Below, one piece after another: positions 1-9,600 of a stretch of 42,061 nt of DNA. The notes below the pieces were generated by a model. The model was given only the letters and a program-made list of their open reading frames with translations, was not told where the DNA came from and made no database searches. Source of the DNA: JAGNGI01 sp035448825 (lineage in GTDB: Bacteria > Fidelibacterota > UBA2242); NCBI GenBank assembly GCA_035448825.1, contig DAOTJS010000019.1, forward strand, positions 1 through 42,061, in the 5' to 3' direction. Made by a program: the position numbers and the translations under genes. How positions within the stretch are numbered: the stretch's first letter is position 1; each line of letters starts with the position of its first letter.

Positions 1-926
1 GGTTTTACTTTCCCGAGTCGAGTTTCAATTAACTCATAGCTATAGGAAGTAATGTTTTTCTGATTCTCATTTACATTTGCTTTCAAATAACCCAGAAATT
101 GACCATTTGCACCAGCTTGACAGATCAAAATATTGTTGACTTTTTTAGGCTGGCGCAAATAGGAATGGGAATGTCCGCCGATAATAACATCTACCTCGTT
201 GAGTTGCATTGCCAGGAGCGAGTCCTCTTCAAAACCGCAATGGCTCAGCAGGACAATTAAATCCGTTTGGGGTTTGACTACGCTCACATATTGGCGGATT
301 TGGGTTAATGGGTCAAGGATGCCAATGCCCATGAGATTTTGCGGCAAAGCCAGAGTGGACATATCACCGGTTAGAACACCAATAATGGCAACATTTAGAT
401 TTCCAGATTGAATGATTACGTAGGGTTGAGCCAGCAAATCGTTTTTCGTGGAGTCATGCAAATTAGAATTTAGTATTGGAAAATTAGCATAAGCCATAAC
501 ATTTCGAAGATTATCAATGCCATAATCGAATTCATGATTACCAAGCGTGAAAGCCGTCGGTTGGATTTTATTCAAGATCAAAATTTGCGATAAACCGCGG
601 GTTAAATTCGAAATCGGTGAACCCTGGAAATCATCGCCAGCATTCAGAATGATTGCTTGGGGATAAAGGTGACACAGTGAGTCGAGGTATCCGGCTAAAT
701 TGGCATAGCCGCCTACCCAATAGTCGATCCGACCGGGTTTGTAGGGAAGGTTAGTGCTGTGCATATCATTCCAATGGAGAATCACAACTTGAGGAAAATT
801 AGCGCTCGGCTCTGCCCCTAAATTGACTACAATAATTAGAGCCGATAGAAAAACACCAATTGTTTGATTTTTAGTTAGCCGGTTCTTGTGAATGAAGTAT
901 ACCTTTTTCATAAGCGAGAATTTCAT
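1..926 (-). CDS. Exported 5'-nucleotidase / metallophosphatase (UshA-like), C-terminus outside window
   Basis: The frame is open from the ATG at 926 to the left edge, so about 308 N-terminal residues are present and the 3' end is missing. A basic start followed by a hydrophobic stretch (about residues 22-37) looks like a signal peptide. The calcineurin-like metallophosphatase motifs follow in order: NDMH (D54, H56), GDD (97-99), GNHE (129-132), a lone His in LLSHCG (229) and GGHSHS (250-255). This order is that of the N-terminal domain of bacterial 5'-nucleotidase/UDP-sugar hydrolases, which dephosphorylate nucleotides in the periplasm; the substrate-binding C-terminal domain would lie to the left. 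An in-frame ATG at 911 is an alternative start; neither has a Shine-Dalgarno site, and TATAAT overlaps the 926 ATG. If that is a real -10, the message would begin close to the 911 ATG. Confidence 0.9.
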   Translation of the reverse strand, partial: MKFSLMKKVYFIHKNRLTKNQTIGVFLSALIIVVNLGAEPSANFPQVVILHWNDMHSTNLPYKPGRIDYWVGGYANLAGYLDSLCHLYPQAIILNAGDDFQGSPISNLTRGLSQILILNKIQPTAFTLGNHEFDYGIDNLRNVMAYANFPILNSNLHDSTKNDLLAQPYVIIQSGNLNVAIIGVLTGDMSTLALPQNLMGIGILDPLTQIRQYVSVVKPQTDLIVLLSHCGFEEDSLLAMQLNEVDVIIGGHSHSYLRQPKKVNNILICQAGANGQFLGYLKANVNENQKNITSYSYELIETRLGKVK

Positions 927-999
927 TATATTGACAGGCAAAATCAAGTTTTTTAAAATTTGTTTGATGCAGATAAACTCAGGAGAATGACTTTTTATT

Positions 1000-1992
1000 A
1001 TGCTTAAAATCGGAGTAGTAGGTGCTGGCAACTTCGGACGCTGGCATATTAAAAATTTAAAAAATTTGCCGACTGCCGAATTAGTCGGCTTCTTTGATAT
1101 AGATCCCGAGCGGGCATCCTCCATTTCAACAGAATTTCAGGTTCGGGCTTATCCCTCATTGGAACAATTGCTGGATGATTGCGAGGCGGTTTCGATCGTA
1201 GTCCCGACTCATTCTCATTATAGTGTGGCGAAAGCAGCTTTAGACCATGGACGGCATCTGCTCTGCGAAAAACCTTTTATGGAGACCATTGCTGAAGCTG
1301 AAGAAATAACCCGGCTGGCTCGTGCGAAAAATCTTGTCCTGCAGGTTGGGCACGTTGAGCGCTTCAATCCGGCTCTGGGTGCTTTGAAACAATACCAAAT
1401 AGATCCACTATTTATCGAATCCCACCGGATTGCACCTTTTCGTGGACGCGGTACGGACGTCGCCGTTGTTCTGGAACTTATGATTCACGATATTGACTTA
1501 GTGCTGGATTTAGTCACGGCACCGATAGTGCAGGTGGAAGCCTCCGGCGCACCGGTTCTGACCGATAATATTGATATTGCCAATGCTCGTTTGGGTTTTG
1601 CCAACGGTTGTGTAGCCAATGTTACCGCCAGCCGCATTTCGAATAAGCAAATGCGCAAGTTGCGTATTTTCCAGCGGGATGCGTATTTTTCGATTGATAT
1701 GTTGACTGGCACCACCGAAATCTATTCTTTGTCTCAGAATACCAGCCCGGTGCCAAATAATACCACCCAAATTATGGAAATGCCGGATGCAAATGGCACT
1801 TCCAGGCGGATTCTCTATTGTATTCATAAAACCGAACAGGGCAACGCGCTCTATAATGAATTGGAGTCTTTCGTCAATTCAATTCAAACCGGTCAGCCGC
1901 CGCGCGTCAGCGGCGAAGATGGGATACGCGCTCTGGAAGTTGCCACGCGAATTATAAACTCTATTCAAGATAATTTGAGGAAAGTCAATTAA
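1000..1992 (+). CDS. Gfo/Idh/MocA oxidoreductase, probable UDP-GlcNAc 3-dehydrogenase (GnnA-like)
   Basis: A 330-aa NAD-dependent oxidoreductase. The Rossmann glycine motif GAGNFG is at residues 8-13, the family EKP motif (catalytic Lys91) at 90-92, VGHVERFNPA at 117-126 and MIHDIDL at 161-167. Oxidoreductases of this type beside lpxB are known as GnnA, which oxidises UDP-GlcNAc at C3 as a step toward the 2,3-diamino sugar of lipid A in Leptospira, Acidithiobacillus and similar bacteria. Assignment here rests on fold motifs plus position directly before lpxB and lpxK; the partner transaminase GnnB is not in the window. AGGAG lies 14 bases before the start, rather far. The stop codon overlaps the next ATG (TAATG), so it is translationally coupled to the methyltransferase-like gene. 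Confidence 0.88.
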   Translation: MLKIGVVGAGNFGRWHIKNLKNLPTAELVGFFDIDPERASSISTEFQVRAYPSLEQLLDDCEAVSIVVPTHSHYSVAKAALDHGRHLLCEKPFMETIAEAEEITRLARAKNLVLQVGHVERFNPALGALKQYQIDPLFIESHRIAPFRGRGTDVAVVLELMIHDIDLVLDLVTAPIVQVEASGAPVLTDNIDIANARLGFANGCVANVTASRISNKQMRKLRIFQRDAYFSIDMLTGTTEIYSLSQNTSPVPNNTTQIMEMPDANGTSRRILYCIHKTEQGNALYNELESFVNSIQTGQPPRVSGEDGIRALEVATRIINSIQDNLRKVN

Positions 1993-2576
1993 TGGATATT
2001 CGTCGTCAATTTTTCAAAATGCGCGGCTATACTCCTCTTCCGCTTGTACTAGTTCTGATTTATCAGTCCGATATGAATTTTAAATTAGCTATAATCGGAG
2101 CTGTTCTAGCTCTGATTGGCGAAGGTATCCGATTAAATGGTGTGCGAGCGGCTGGTGGTCGAACCCGCACTCGTAATGTCGGTGCCAAAGAGCTGTGCAC
2201 CTGGGGAATTTTTGCCCATATGCGTAACCCGCTTTATATCGGCAATGCCTTGATTTACTTCGGAATGGTACTTTTTGCCGGTGGGCGCTGGCTTCTGCCA
2301 TTAATGCTGATATTATTCGTTTATGTATTAATCCAGTATGGTCTGATTATCTCTCTCGAAGAGGAAACGCTGATGAATATTTTCGGGTCGGAATATGAAA
2401 AATATAAAGCCAATGTTCCGCGCTTATGGCCACATCTGAAGCCTTGGAATAGCGGAGCAGAGCCAAAATTTTTGAGCAATCGGAAATTATTACGCACCGA
2501 GAGATCAACTCTGTTAGTTTTCGTTATTTTCGCCTTAGCTGTAATTCTCAAAGAGTGGCTAAATGTCCACTGGTAA
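1992..2576 (+). CDS. Membrane methyltransferase of the isoprenylcysteine carboxyl methyltransferase (ICMT/PEMT-like) family
   Basis: A 194-aa protein with hydrophobic segments around residues 15-48, 82-120 and 172-188. The family signature is clear: RNPLYIGN at 78-85, then an acidic EEE at 123-125 and the FGSEYEKYK...PRLWP tail at 131-147. These residues bind S-adenosylmethionine and the lipid substrate in this integral membrane family, which methylates lipid or protein carboxyl/amine groups. Bacterial members mostly have unknown substrates. It overlaps the oxidoreductase stop by one base and overlaps lpxB by 14 bases, so it is embedded in the lipid A operon; a role in modifying a lipid A or envelope lipid component is an inference from that position only. 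There are no prenyl-protein clues nearby. Confidence 0.82.
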   Translation: MDIRRQFFKMRGYTPLPLVLVLIYQSDMNFKLAIIGAVLALIGEGIRLNGVRAAGGRTRTRNVGAKELCTWGIFAHMRNPLYIGNALIYFGMVLFAGGRWLLPLMLILFVYVLIQYGLIISLEEETLMNIFGSEYEKYKANVPRLWPHLKPWNSGAEPKFLSNRKLLRTERSTLLVFVIFALAVILKEWLNVHW

Positions 2577-3687
2577 AATTTTTATCTCAGCTGGAGAATT
2601 GTCCGGCGATATTCATGCTGGTAAATTAATTTCTGCCCTGAAAGAATTAAATCCGGCGATCGAAATCAGTGCCATCGGCGGCGATAATATGACTGCGGCC
2701 GGGGCTCGGCTGCTTTTCCACATTCGCGAAACGTCTTTTATGGGTTTTGTTGAGGTTATCAAACATTTACCGTTTATTTTTAGTATGTATCGCAAGACGT
2801 TGCAGTTTATTGACCAATTTAAACCCGACGCCGTGGTTTTGATTGACTATCCCGGTTTTAATTTGCGCTTAGCCAAAGCGCTCGACCGGCGTGATATTCC
2901 GGTGATTTATTACATCACGCCTCAGGTTTGGGCCTGGCATCAATCGCGGGTTAAAAAGATTCGCCGTTATGTGCGAGAAGTTCTCTGTATTTTGCCATTT
3001 GAAGCCACCTGGTTCAACGAACGAGGGGTGCGAGCCACTTTTGTCGGGCATCCTTTGCTGGACAGGAATGAAATTTCTACATCGGAACCAGTCTGTAAAA
3101 TTTTTAAAGATGGTGAGCCACTGATCGGTTTATTTCCAGGCAGTCGTCAACAAGAGGTGGACAAGCACTTACCGCTAATGATTGAATCAGTCAAGGCTCT
3201 GCGCCAGGAATTTCCGAATTTACAGGCGGCTGTGGCGGTTGCCTCCGGTGTCAATCTGGAAAAATACCAAAAATGCTATCAGTTCGATTGGCTGAGCTGG
3301 CATTTCAATAGCACTCGAGCCGTGATTCAGTCTGCCGACGTGTTAATTGTAGCTTCTGGAACGGTTACCCTCGAAGCCACACTTTGCCACAAGCCTTTCG
3401 TCGTAATTTATCGCGTCGCGCCATTGTCATATTGGTTGGGGAAAAAACTGATCAAAGTGCCCTTTATTTCGATTGCCAATTTAATAGCGGAGAAAAAGGG
3501 AGTAACGGAATTGATTCAGCACGATGCCAATGTGGAAAATATCAAGCGTGAAGTGACGAGGATTCTGCGCGACCAATCTTATGCGAACCAAATCCGCGAT
3601 TTCTTGCAATATGTCTGTCGCCAGCTAGGTGAACCGGGAGCTTCGCGGCGCGCGGCTCAAGTTATCCTGAATTACTTAAAGTCCTAA
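2563..3687 (+). CDS. lpxB: Lipid-A-disaccharide synthase
   Basis: A 374-aa GT19 glycosyltransferase, the normal LpxB length. Visible motifs: SAGELSGDIH near the N-terminus (9-18), LIDYPGFN (93-100), ITPQVWAW (118-125), LPFE (144-147), VGHPLLD (161-167), GLFPGSRQQEV around 193-203 and ASGTVTLEA around 264-272. It joins UDP-2,3-diacylglucosamine and lipid X (or the diamino analogue if the upstream GnnA-like protein is real) into the lipid A disaccharide at the inner membrane. The start lies inside the previous gene, and lpxK follows after 14 bases, so the four genes behave as one operon. Confidence 0.97.
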   Translation: MSTGKIFISAGELSGDIHAGKLISALKELNPAIEISAIGGDNMTAAGARLLFHIRETSFMGFVEVIKHLPFIFSMYRKTLQFIDQFKPDAVVLIDYPGFNLRLAKALDRRDIPVIYYITPQVWAWHQSRVKKIRRYVREVLCILPFEATWFNERGVRATFVGHPLLDRNEISTSEPVCKIFKDGEPLIGLFPGSRQQEVDKHLPLMIESVKALRQEFPNLQAAVAVASGVNLEKYQKCYQFDWLSWHFNSTRAVIQSADVLIVASGTVTLEATLCHKPFVVIYRVAPLSYWLGKKLIKVPFISIANLIAEKKGVTELIQHDANVENIKREVTRILRDQSYANQIRDFLQYVCRQLGEPGASRRAAQVILNYLKS

Positions 3688-3701
3688 ATTCATTATTATA
3701 A

Positions 3702-4772
3702 ATGCAATCAAGCGCCTTAAGATGGCTTTTATATCCAGCGGCTCTGCTTTATGGTCTAATTACAAAATTGAGGAATCTATTTTACGATTGGCATATTTTC
3801 AAAACTGCCCCAATGCCCGTTCCGGTTATCGCCGTGGGCAACATTACTGCTGGCGGAACTGGCAAAACGCCGTTTGTAATTGCGCTGTCAAAATTTCTAA
3901 GTGGAGAAGGTTACCGAATTGCTATCGTTACTCGGGGATACCGCCGTCAATCTAAAGGATCAGTGGTGGTGTCCGATGGCAGGCAAATTTTAGCCACTCC
4001 CCAGCAGGCTGGCGATGAACCTTTTCTAATGGCTGGTAAATTGCCAGGAGTCGTCATAATTGCCGATGCCGATCGGGTAGCCGCCGCCCGTATCGCGATC
4101 GAAAAATTCGCCTGCAATCTGATTATTGCTGACGACGCTTTTCAGCATCGGCGTCTCGCGCGAGACATTAATATTGTGCTTTGGGATCCGACAACACACT
4201 CATGGCAAGGACATCTCTTGCCGGTCGGGCGGCTAAGAGAAGCCTGGCGTGGCTTGAAGCGCGCCGATTATTTAGTTTTTTCCAAGACGGATAAAATTAG
4301 TCCCGAACAACAAACATTCTTTGAAAAATATAATCCAGGTATGATGTTTTTTACGGCGCCTTTAAAAATCGTCGGTCTGCGCACCCTTTCCGCAGAAAAC
4401 GTCTCGATAAGTACAGTCACCGGTAAAAATTTGCTGGCGTTTTGCGGGCTCGGGAATCACGCTCAGTTCGAGGCGACTGTCCAGCAGTTGAACTGTAATC
4501 AGGTGATTTTTCAGCATTTTCCTGATCATCATCATTATACCGCAGACGACTTGCAGAGGCTAATTATCAAAGCCAAGCAGATGAACTGTGACTATCTGGT
4601 TACAACTGAAAAAGACGCCGTCAATTTACCACCGAATGCTAGAACAATTACTATTCCGCTTTTGATTATCGAAATTGAATTAGAATTATCTAATGAAATA
4701 AAGGCGGCAATTTTGCAAAAACTACCGCCTTTATCTAATTCCGTTGCAGGCTCACAAGTAAATGATAACTAA
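3702..4772 (+). CDS. lpxK: Tetraacyldisaccharide 4'-kinase
   Basis: A 356-aa membrane-associated kinase that phosphorylates the 4' position of the lipid A disaccharide. A hydrophobic N-terminal segment (about 8-24) is followed by the unusual LpxK P-loop GNITAGGTGKTP (46-57), a TRGY motif near 78, and DDAFQHRRL near residues 143-151. The last step of the cluster, it sits 14 bases after lpxB. Its 3' end overlaps the convergent minus-strand gene by 21 bases, leaving no room for a terminator between them. Confidence 0.96.
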   Translation: MQSSALRWLLYPAALLYGLITKLRNLFYDWHIFKTAPMPVPVIAVGNITAGGTGKTPFVIALSKFLSGEGYRIAIVTRGYRRQSKGSVVVSDGRQILATPQQAGDEPFLMAGKLPGVVIIADADRVAAARIAIEKFACNLIIADDAFQHRRLARDINIVLWDPTTHSWQGHLLPVGRLREAWRGLKRADYLVFSKTDKISPEQQTFFEKYNPGMMFFTAPLKIVGLRTLSAENVSISTVTGKNLLAFCGLGNHAQFEATVQQLNCNQVIFQHFPDHHHYTADDLQRLIIKAKQMNCDYLVTTEKDAVNLPPNARTITIPLLIIEIELELSNEIKAAILQKLPPLSNSVAGSQVNDN

Positions 4773-7700
4773 GTAGATCACTCCCGCGATTGCCACAAGT
4801 GATGCTGTAAATTTTAGAAATGAATGTCGTTGCGCTGGATTAGCAAAGACATGGACTTGAAATTTTTGAAGTGTACTTCCGCCGTGGGAGTCCGTGACTT
4901 TCAATACGATGTCATTAGCCCCTATTTGGTCTTTGCGAGGTGTCCAGACAATCATACCGGTGGCGGGATCGAAACCGGCATTTTTAGGCAATTGAACTGC
5001 CTTATAAGTCAGTTTATCATTATTGGCATCCTCAGCCTTGAGCTGGTACTCGTATTTTAAATTGGTTAGTGCTACAGGTTCCGGTACCGAGGTGATTTTC
5101 GGTTTAGCATTGACGAATAGACGTACTTTTTGAATGTCCTGAGCAAATCCGTCGCTGACTTTGACCGTGAAATTTTGGGCATTGATTTGTAAATCAGTAG
5201 GCTGCCACGAAATTACACCTTGAGGAGAGATTACCATACCTTCGGGGGCGTTCAATAATTCATAAGTCAACTTACAGTCGGTGTTTAGGTCTGTGACTTT
5301 AACTTCATATTGCCATAGGGCATTGGCGTGAGCGATGGTAGGAGGTTTGGATGTAATTTTCGGCGGATAGTTTACATAGACCTGAGCATGCTCTTCTGCC
5401 GAGAAAAAGCCGTCGCTTACCGTATAAGAAATTGACTGATAATCAAATTGGTTATCTGCGGGGGTCCAGGTGATTAATCCCTCACCCGTCATCGTAAGCC
5501 CGGCGATCGGCTCATTAAGATTAAAAATATAAAGATAGCGTCGAACCGGTGTGGAATATTTTGGAACACTCATATTCAGATTGCTGAAAAAGGTCTCGAT
5601 TATTTGATTTGGTTCCATACCTGTGGCAGTCTGAAGATTATAAACAAACACAACTTTGTCACTATCTACAAAGACATCCTGGAAAAGACTTTTGGGAACG
5701 TCACTTATTTTGGCCGGCGTTATTGATAATGGAAAAGATTTTCGGTAACGTTCAATATATTTAGTGAGATTATTACGAATATTTTGGTCCAGGATTCGGG
5801 TTTCGAGTACACCAGTGTGACTCCAGTTTTCTATCCGCGGTGAAAGCGAGTAACCGGTCAAATAGGCTCCTTTGTTATTATCGCAAATAATCGGTTGATA
5901 GGTAAATTCCTTGCCGATAGTCGTTATCTTAGGCGCTGTGGACTGGATACTAACCGGATGATTGACAAATAAGGCAAAAGTTTTTTGTTCGGAATCGTAA
6001 CCGTCGCTAATTTCAACTATAAAATCATACCAGTCAGCTTGATCGAAAGAGGGTTTCCACAATAACTCTCCATTTTGATTGATAGTGGCCCCAGCCGGAC
6101 TTTCAAGCAATTTATAGAGAATGATAGCATCCTGGTTTTCATCAATTACGTCAATTTGCATACCAAAAGTTTCTCCAATCTGGACAATGTCACGAGCCGG
6201 AATTTCGGTAACGATTTTAGGAAGACTGTTGACGTACACCGTAAAGGAGCGCAGTTCTTTTTTGCCACTCCATGAAATCGTAGCGGTGACCTTATGAAGT
6301 CCTAATTGGGAATCAGCCGGTACCCAGGTAAACAATTTATTGGTGAGGTCAAATTTCATCCCTGGTGGCGTCTCGATGTTTACACTTAAATTTTTAGTGT
6401 CATCCAGATTCAAGTCCGGAATATTTAGATTGTAACGCATTGATTCACCTGGATGCAATAGAATATCCGGGTGATAAATTTTCCGACTAGCTGAAGCAAT
6501 GGCTGATTCTCCTTTACCTTTCGGCAATGGAGACAGTCCAATTTCTTCACCAGTAAGTTTGCCTAATTGTTTTTTCAACAAATCCATTTCTGACAATAAA
6601 GATTCATCATATAATTTCTCTTGTTGCCCTGCTCCTTTATTAGCCAGCACCGAATCAACCGATTCTAGAACTGTTTTCACTAAGCTTTCTTCAAATAGCG
6701 GACTTATCTCTTCCAGAGGCCAATAGCACAATCCATGCTGTTCAAAGTTTTGATGCAGGAAAGGCACAATTATCGCTCCCGTGTTTTTACCTCCGTAGGA
6801 AACCACCGGAGCAATGGATAAAAATTGGACATTAGCTAAAACCGGATTAGAGTATTGGTATGAAATATAGGTACTGAGATCAAATATGTTCTTACTCGGG
6901 CTGTACTCGTAGCGATAAATATCGGCGCTATTGGTGCAGGCGTAGAGTATTTCGTCAAGACCATTATCGTTAATATCAATCAAATTTAGGGCCGACAACT
7001 TGTTCTTTTTGGGTATTAAAAGCCCTGACTTGAAGCTTTTCCCTTCTTTTATTAAAAGTTGGGCACCGCCATTGCGCAGAGGCAGGACAAACTCAGCCAA
7101 ACCATCACCGTCAAGATCTCCAGCCATAATCCGGTCGAGATCAAAATCATTACGATTCATTCCGGTAAAGGTATAGGTATATGTGGGACTTTTCAAATCC
7201 GAAAAATAAACCTCGACTTCTAATTTCTGCTGGCCACCGAAAATAACAATTTCGTCACCCGGTTTACCATCAACATTCGCCGCCAATGCCCTAAAAGGTT
7301 GAAGCCCGAGTAAAACATGTAAGTCACTAGAATAATTTTTTAACTTGAGAGTGGAAAAACCACTATCTGCAGCTTGAGTAACAATGCTGACACTTCGATC
7401 AGGGCTGGACGATGAAATTACCAGATCAGGTCGGTTGTCATCATCGAGATCGCCGACACTCAGGTAGCTGGGACGTGGCCTAACAGGAAAAACGGCATTA
7501 GTGGTCATCCGAATTGTAGGTTCCTTGCTGAATCCATCGGAATACTCAAAGAGCATCAACCAGGCTGGATCGGGATCCGCGCCGGCTTCGGTAATACTCA
7601 GCGCCGCAATGATAGCCGGCACACCATTCCAATTAATCACGGCTATATCACTAAAATCACCTTTAATACCGTCAGGCAGATTAAACCGCCACTGAACCGT

Positions 7701-7967
7701 AAAATCACTATTCGCCGATTCCTCCAGATGAACTAGATAGGTACTGCGCGGCACTAATTGGCCGCGACCATCTACCAGACCCGCAATTCCAATCACGTCG
7801 AGGTTTTCATCATTATCACAATTCAAGCCGCCAACCGTTTTAAGCAAAACTGTATGACTCTGATTAAAAGGAAAAATTACCGGTTGACCAGGTTGCCCCA
7901 AACCGGAATTGGTTATTCCCACAATCATCAAACCTATCACGAAAATGAAAGTAATTTTAGATTTCAT
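4752..7967 (-). CDS. Large exported protein: FG-GAP/VCBS-like repeats, Ig-like (He_PIG) domains, C-terminal membrane anchor
   Basis: A 1071-aa protein starting with a signal peptide (hydrophobic 5-22, ending near GLGQ). The first ~430 residues hold FG-GAP-type calcium-loop motifs such as LDDDNRPD, GDLDGDGLAE and IDINDNGLDE, the pattern of beta-propeller surface proteins. From about residue 510 there are at least five Ig-like/cadherin-like He_PIG domains, each marked by a W-x-P core (FTWVPADSQ, LLWKPSFDQ, ITWTPADNQ, ISWQPTDLQ, IVWTPRKDQ) followed by VSDG or a close variant. A less regular ~130-residue stretch interrupts the series between the second and third. The very C-terminus is a ~20-residue hydrophobic helix with almost nothing after it; I see no type IX, LPXTG or PEP-CTERM sorting signal. 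It likely works outside the cytoplasm in adhesion or binding; no catalytic domain is visible. Confidence 0.85.
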   Translation of the reverse strand: MKSKITFIFVIGLMIVGITNSGLGQPGQPVIFPFNQSHTVLLKTVGGLNCDNDENLDVIGIAGLVDGRGQLVPRSTYLVHLEESANSDFTVQWRFNLPDGIKGDFSDIAVINWNGVPAIIAALSITEAGADPDPAWLMLFEYSDGFSKEPTIRMTTNAVFPVRPRPSYLSVGDLDDDNRPDLVISSSSPDRSVSIVTQAADSGFSTLKLKNYSSDLHVLLGLQPFRALAANVDGKPGDEIVIFGGQQKLEVEVYFSDLKSPTYTYTFTGMNRNDFDLDRIMAGDLDGDGLAEFVLPLRNGGAQLLIKEGKSFKSGLLIPKKNKLSALNLIDINDNGLDEILYACTNSADIYRYEYSPSKNIFDLSTYISYQYSNPVLANVQFLSIAPVVSYGGKNTGAIIVPFLHQNFEQHGLCYWPLEEISPLFEESLVKTVLESVDSVLANKGAGQQEKLYDESLLSEMDLLKKQLGKLTGEEIGLSPLPKGKGESAIASASRKIYHPDILLHPGESMRYNLNIPDLNLDDTKNLSVNIETPPGMKFDLTNKLFTWVPADSQLGLHKVTATISWSGKKELRSFTVYVNSLPKIVTEIPARDIVQIGETFGMQIDVIDENQDAIILYKLLESPAGATINQNGELLWKPSFDQADWYDFIVEISDGYDSEQKTFALFVNHPVSIQSTAPKITTIGKEFTYQPIICDNNKGAYLTGYSLSPRIENWSHTGVLETRILDQNIRNNLTKYIERYRKSFPLSITPAKISDVPKSLFQDVFVDSDKVVFVYNLQTATGMEPNQIIETFFSNLNMSVPKYSTPVRRYLYIFNLNEPIAGLTMTGEGLITWTPADNQFDYQSISYTVSDGFFSAEEHAQVYVNYPPKITSKPPTIAHANALWQYEVKVTDLNTDCKLTYELLNAPEGMVISPQGVISWQPTDLQINAQNFTVKVSDGFAQDIQKVRLFVNAKPKITSVPEPVALTNLKYEYQLKAEDANNDKLTYKAVQLPKNAGFDPATGMIVWTPRKDQIGANDIVLKVTDSHGGSTLQKFQVHVFANPAQRHSFLKFTASLVAIAGVIYLVIIYL

Positions 7968-8329
7968 CTTTCCTTCCCATATACTTCATTAAATAAAATA
8001 TTTAATCACCATTGGAATATATTTGTCAATAGAGAAAAAATCAAGCTAAAAAGCACCTCAGAAATAACTACCTAAAATATCTCTCAAGAAAAATTATACA
8101 ATCAATCTATCCAATTCTTTTAACCTAAATCTCTAAATTCCAGATGTCCTTTCGAAATTTGGATTTGCGTTAGATCATATATCATGTTTCATTCTCTAAA
8201 AATAGTTTGAAAATAGAAGAAGAATTACTAATATTTACCATAAATTGCGAAGTTGATGTGGCACTACTAAGAACTTTATCCTCTATCCACGGACAATCTT
8301 TAACTCAACCTAATGGAAAAATATAAAAT
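7968..8329. other. Divergent intergenic region between the Ig-like protein gene and ackA
   Basis: 362 AT-rich bases with no credible gene. It must hold the promoters of two divergent genes. The best plus-strand candidate is TTGAAA at 8207-8212, a 16-base spacer and TAATAT at 8229-8234, which would leave a leader of roughly 90 bases before ackA. No clear Shine-Dalgarno site precedes either start and I see no strong hairpin. Confidence 0.4.
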
Positions 8330-9535
8330 ATGAAAGTTTTGACGCTGAATTCGGGCAGTTCGTCTGTCAAGTACCAGTTTATTGATACCACCGCTCGAAC
8401 CGCACTCTGTAAAGGATTAGTTGACCGCATCGGCATAAGCGGCACCAGCCTTACCCATAAGCGCCAGGATGGTCACCAGGTCGTCATCACCGATAATATC
8501 GTTGATCATCAAACTGCTATCAATTGCATTATGGACATTTTGATAGATCCCACGCATGGTGTTGCCCAGAGTCTTAAAGAAATTGAAGCGGTTGGTCATC
8601 GTTTGGTACACGCCGGTGCCAGCTTTAAACAATCAGTTTTGATTAATGAGGATGTCCGCGCCAAGCTATATGAATGTATCGAATTTGCCCCTCTGCATAA
8701 TCCGCATAATATTAAAGGTATCGAAGCCAGTTTGAAAAAATTACCAGATACTCCCAATGTAGGAGTCTTTGACACCACCTTCCACGTCAATATGCCGGAT
8801 TATGCTTATATGTATGCCATTCCTTATAGTTATTACGAAAAATATGGTATGCGGCGCTATGGCTTCCATGGGACATCCCATTACTACGTTGCTAACCGAG
8901 CGGCTGAAATCGTCGGCAAACCTATTGGAAAATTAAACATTATCACCTGCCATCTGGGCAACGGCTGCAGTATTGCAGCAGTCAGAGGCGGGATTTCAGT
9001 TGACACCTCGATGGGCTTTACTCCGTTGGAAGGTCTAGTAATGGGCACACGTTGTGGTGACATTGATCCCGGTTTGATTTTAACCATTACCGATCGTGAA
9101 AATTTCTCTTTAGACGAAGCCAATACTTTTTTCAATAAACAGTGTGGTATGAAAGGACTTTCTGAGCTTTCCAGCGATATGCGGGAAATAGAAAACGCCG
9201 CGGCCGCCGGGCATCAACGCGCTCGCCTGGCACTGGATGTTTTTTGCTACCGTGTCAAAAAATATATTGCATCCTACATCGGCGTTTTAAATGGGGCCGA
9301 TCTGATAGTCTTTACTGGCGGAATAGGCGAAAATTCCGCCCTTGTGCGAGAAAAATCTCTATCTAATCTGGAAAATCTTGGCATCCAGATCGATCCGGAA
9401 CGAAATAAGAAAGCCCGTGGCGTAGAAGACATTATCAGTTGCGCGAATTCAGAAATAAAAGTTCTGGCAATCCCTACCAATGAGGAGCTGGTGATTGCCC
9501 TTGAGACTGAAAAAGTCATTACTAATAGCCGTTGA
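8330..9535 (+). CDS. ackA: Acetate kinase
   Basis: A 401-aa ASKHA-superfamily kinase, standard length. Signatures: N-terminal LNSGSSSVKY (5-14), GHRLVHAG, RRYGFHGTSH, CHLGNGCSI, GFTPLEGLVMGTRCGDIDPG and FTGGIGENS, covering the phosphate-binding and adenosine-binding loops. It interconverts acetyl phosphate + ADP with acetate + ATP. The usual partner phosphotransacetylase (pta) is not adjacent, so the gene appears to be a single-gene unit; downstream is a separately promoted small gene. The upstream leader is AT-rich without an obvious ribosome-binding site. Confidence 0.98.
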   Translation: MKVLTLNSGSSSVKYQFIDTTARTALCKGLVDRIGISGTSLTHKRQDGHQVVITDNIVDHQTAINCIMDILIDPTHGVAQSLKEIEAVGHRLVHAGASFKQSVLINEDVRAKLYECIEFAPLHNPHNIKGIEASLKKLPDTPNVGVFDTTFHVNMPDYAYMYAIPYSYYEKYGMRRYGFHGTSHYYVANRAAEIVGKPIGKLNIITCHLGNGCSIAAVRGGISVDTSMGFTPLEGLVMGTRCGDIDPGLILTITDRENFSLDEANTFFNKQCGMKGLSELSSDMREIENAAAAGHQRARLALDVFCYRVKKYIASYIGVLNGADLIVFTGGIGENSALVREKSLSNLENLGIQIDPERNKKARGVEDIISCANSEIKVLAIPTNEELVIALETEKVITNSR

Positions 9536-9600
9536 AGCCGATTTTTTCACATTTTTTTGTAATAAATAGCGAAAAAAATGCTTTTAGACGGAAGATTTCC

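Noticed and set aside
7758..8075. 105-codon plus-strand frame across the start of the Ig-like gene
   Set aside because: Antisense to the clear signal peptide and FG-GAP region of the minus-strand gene; no independent support.
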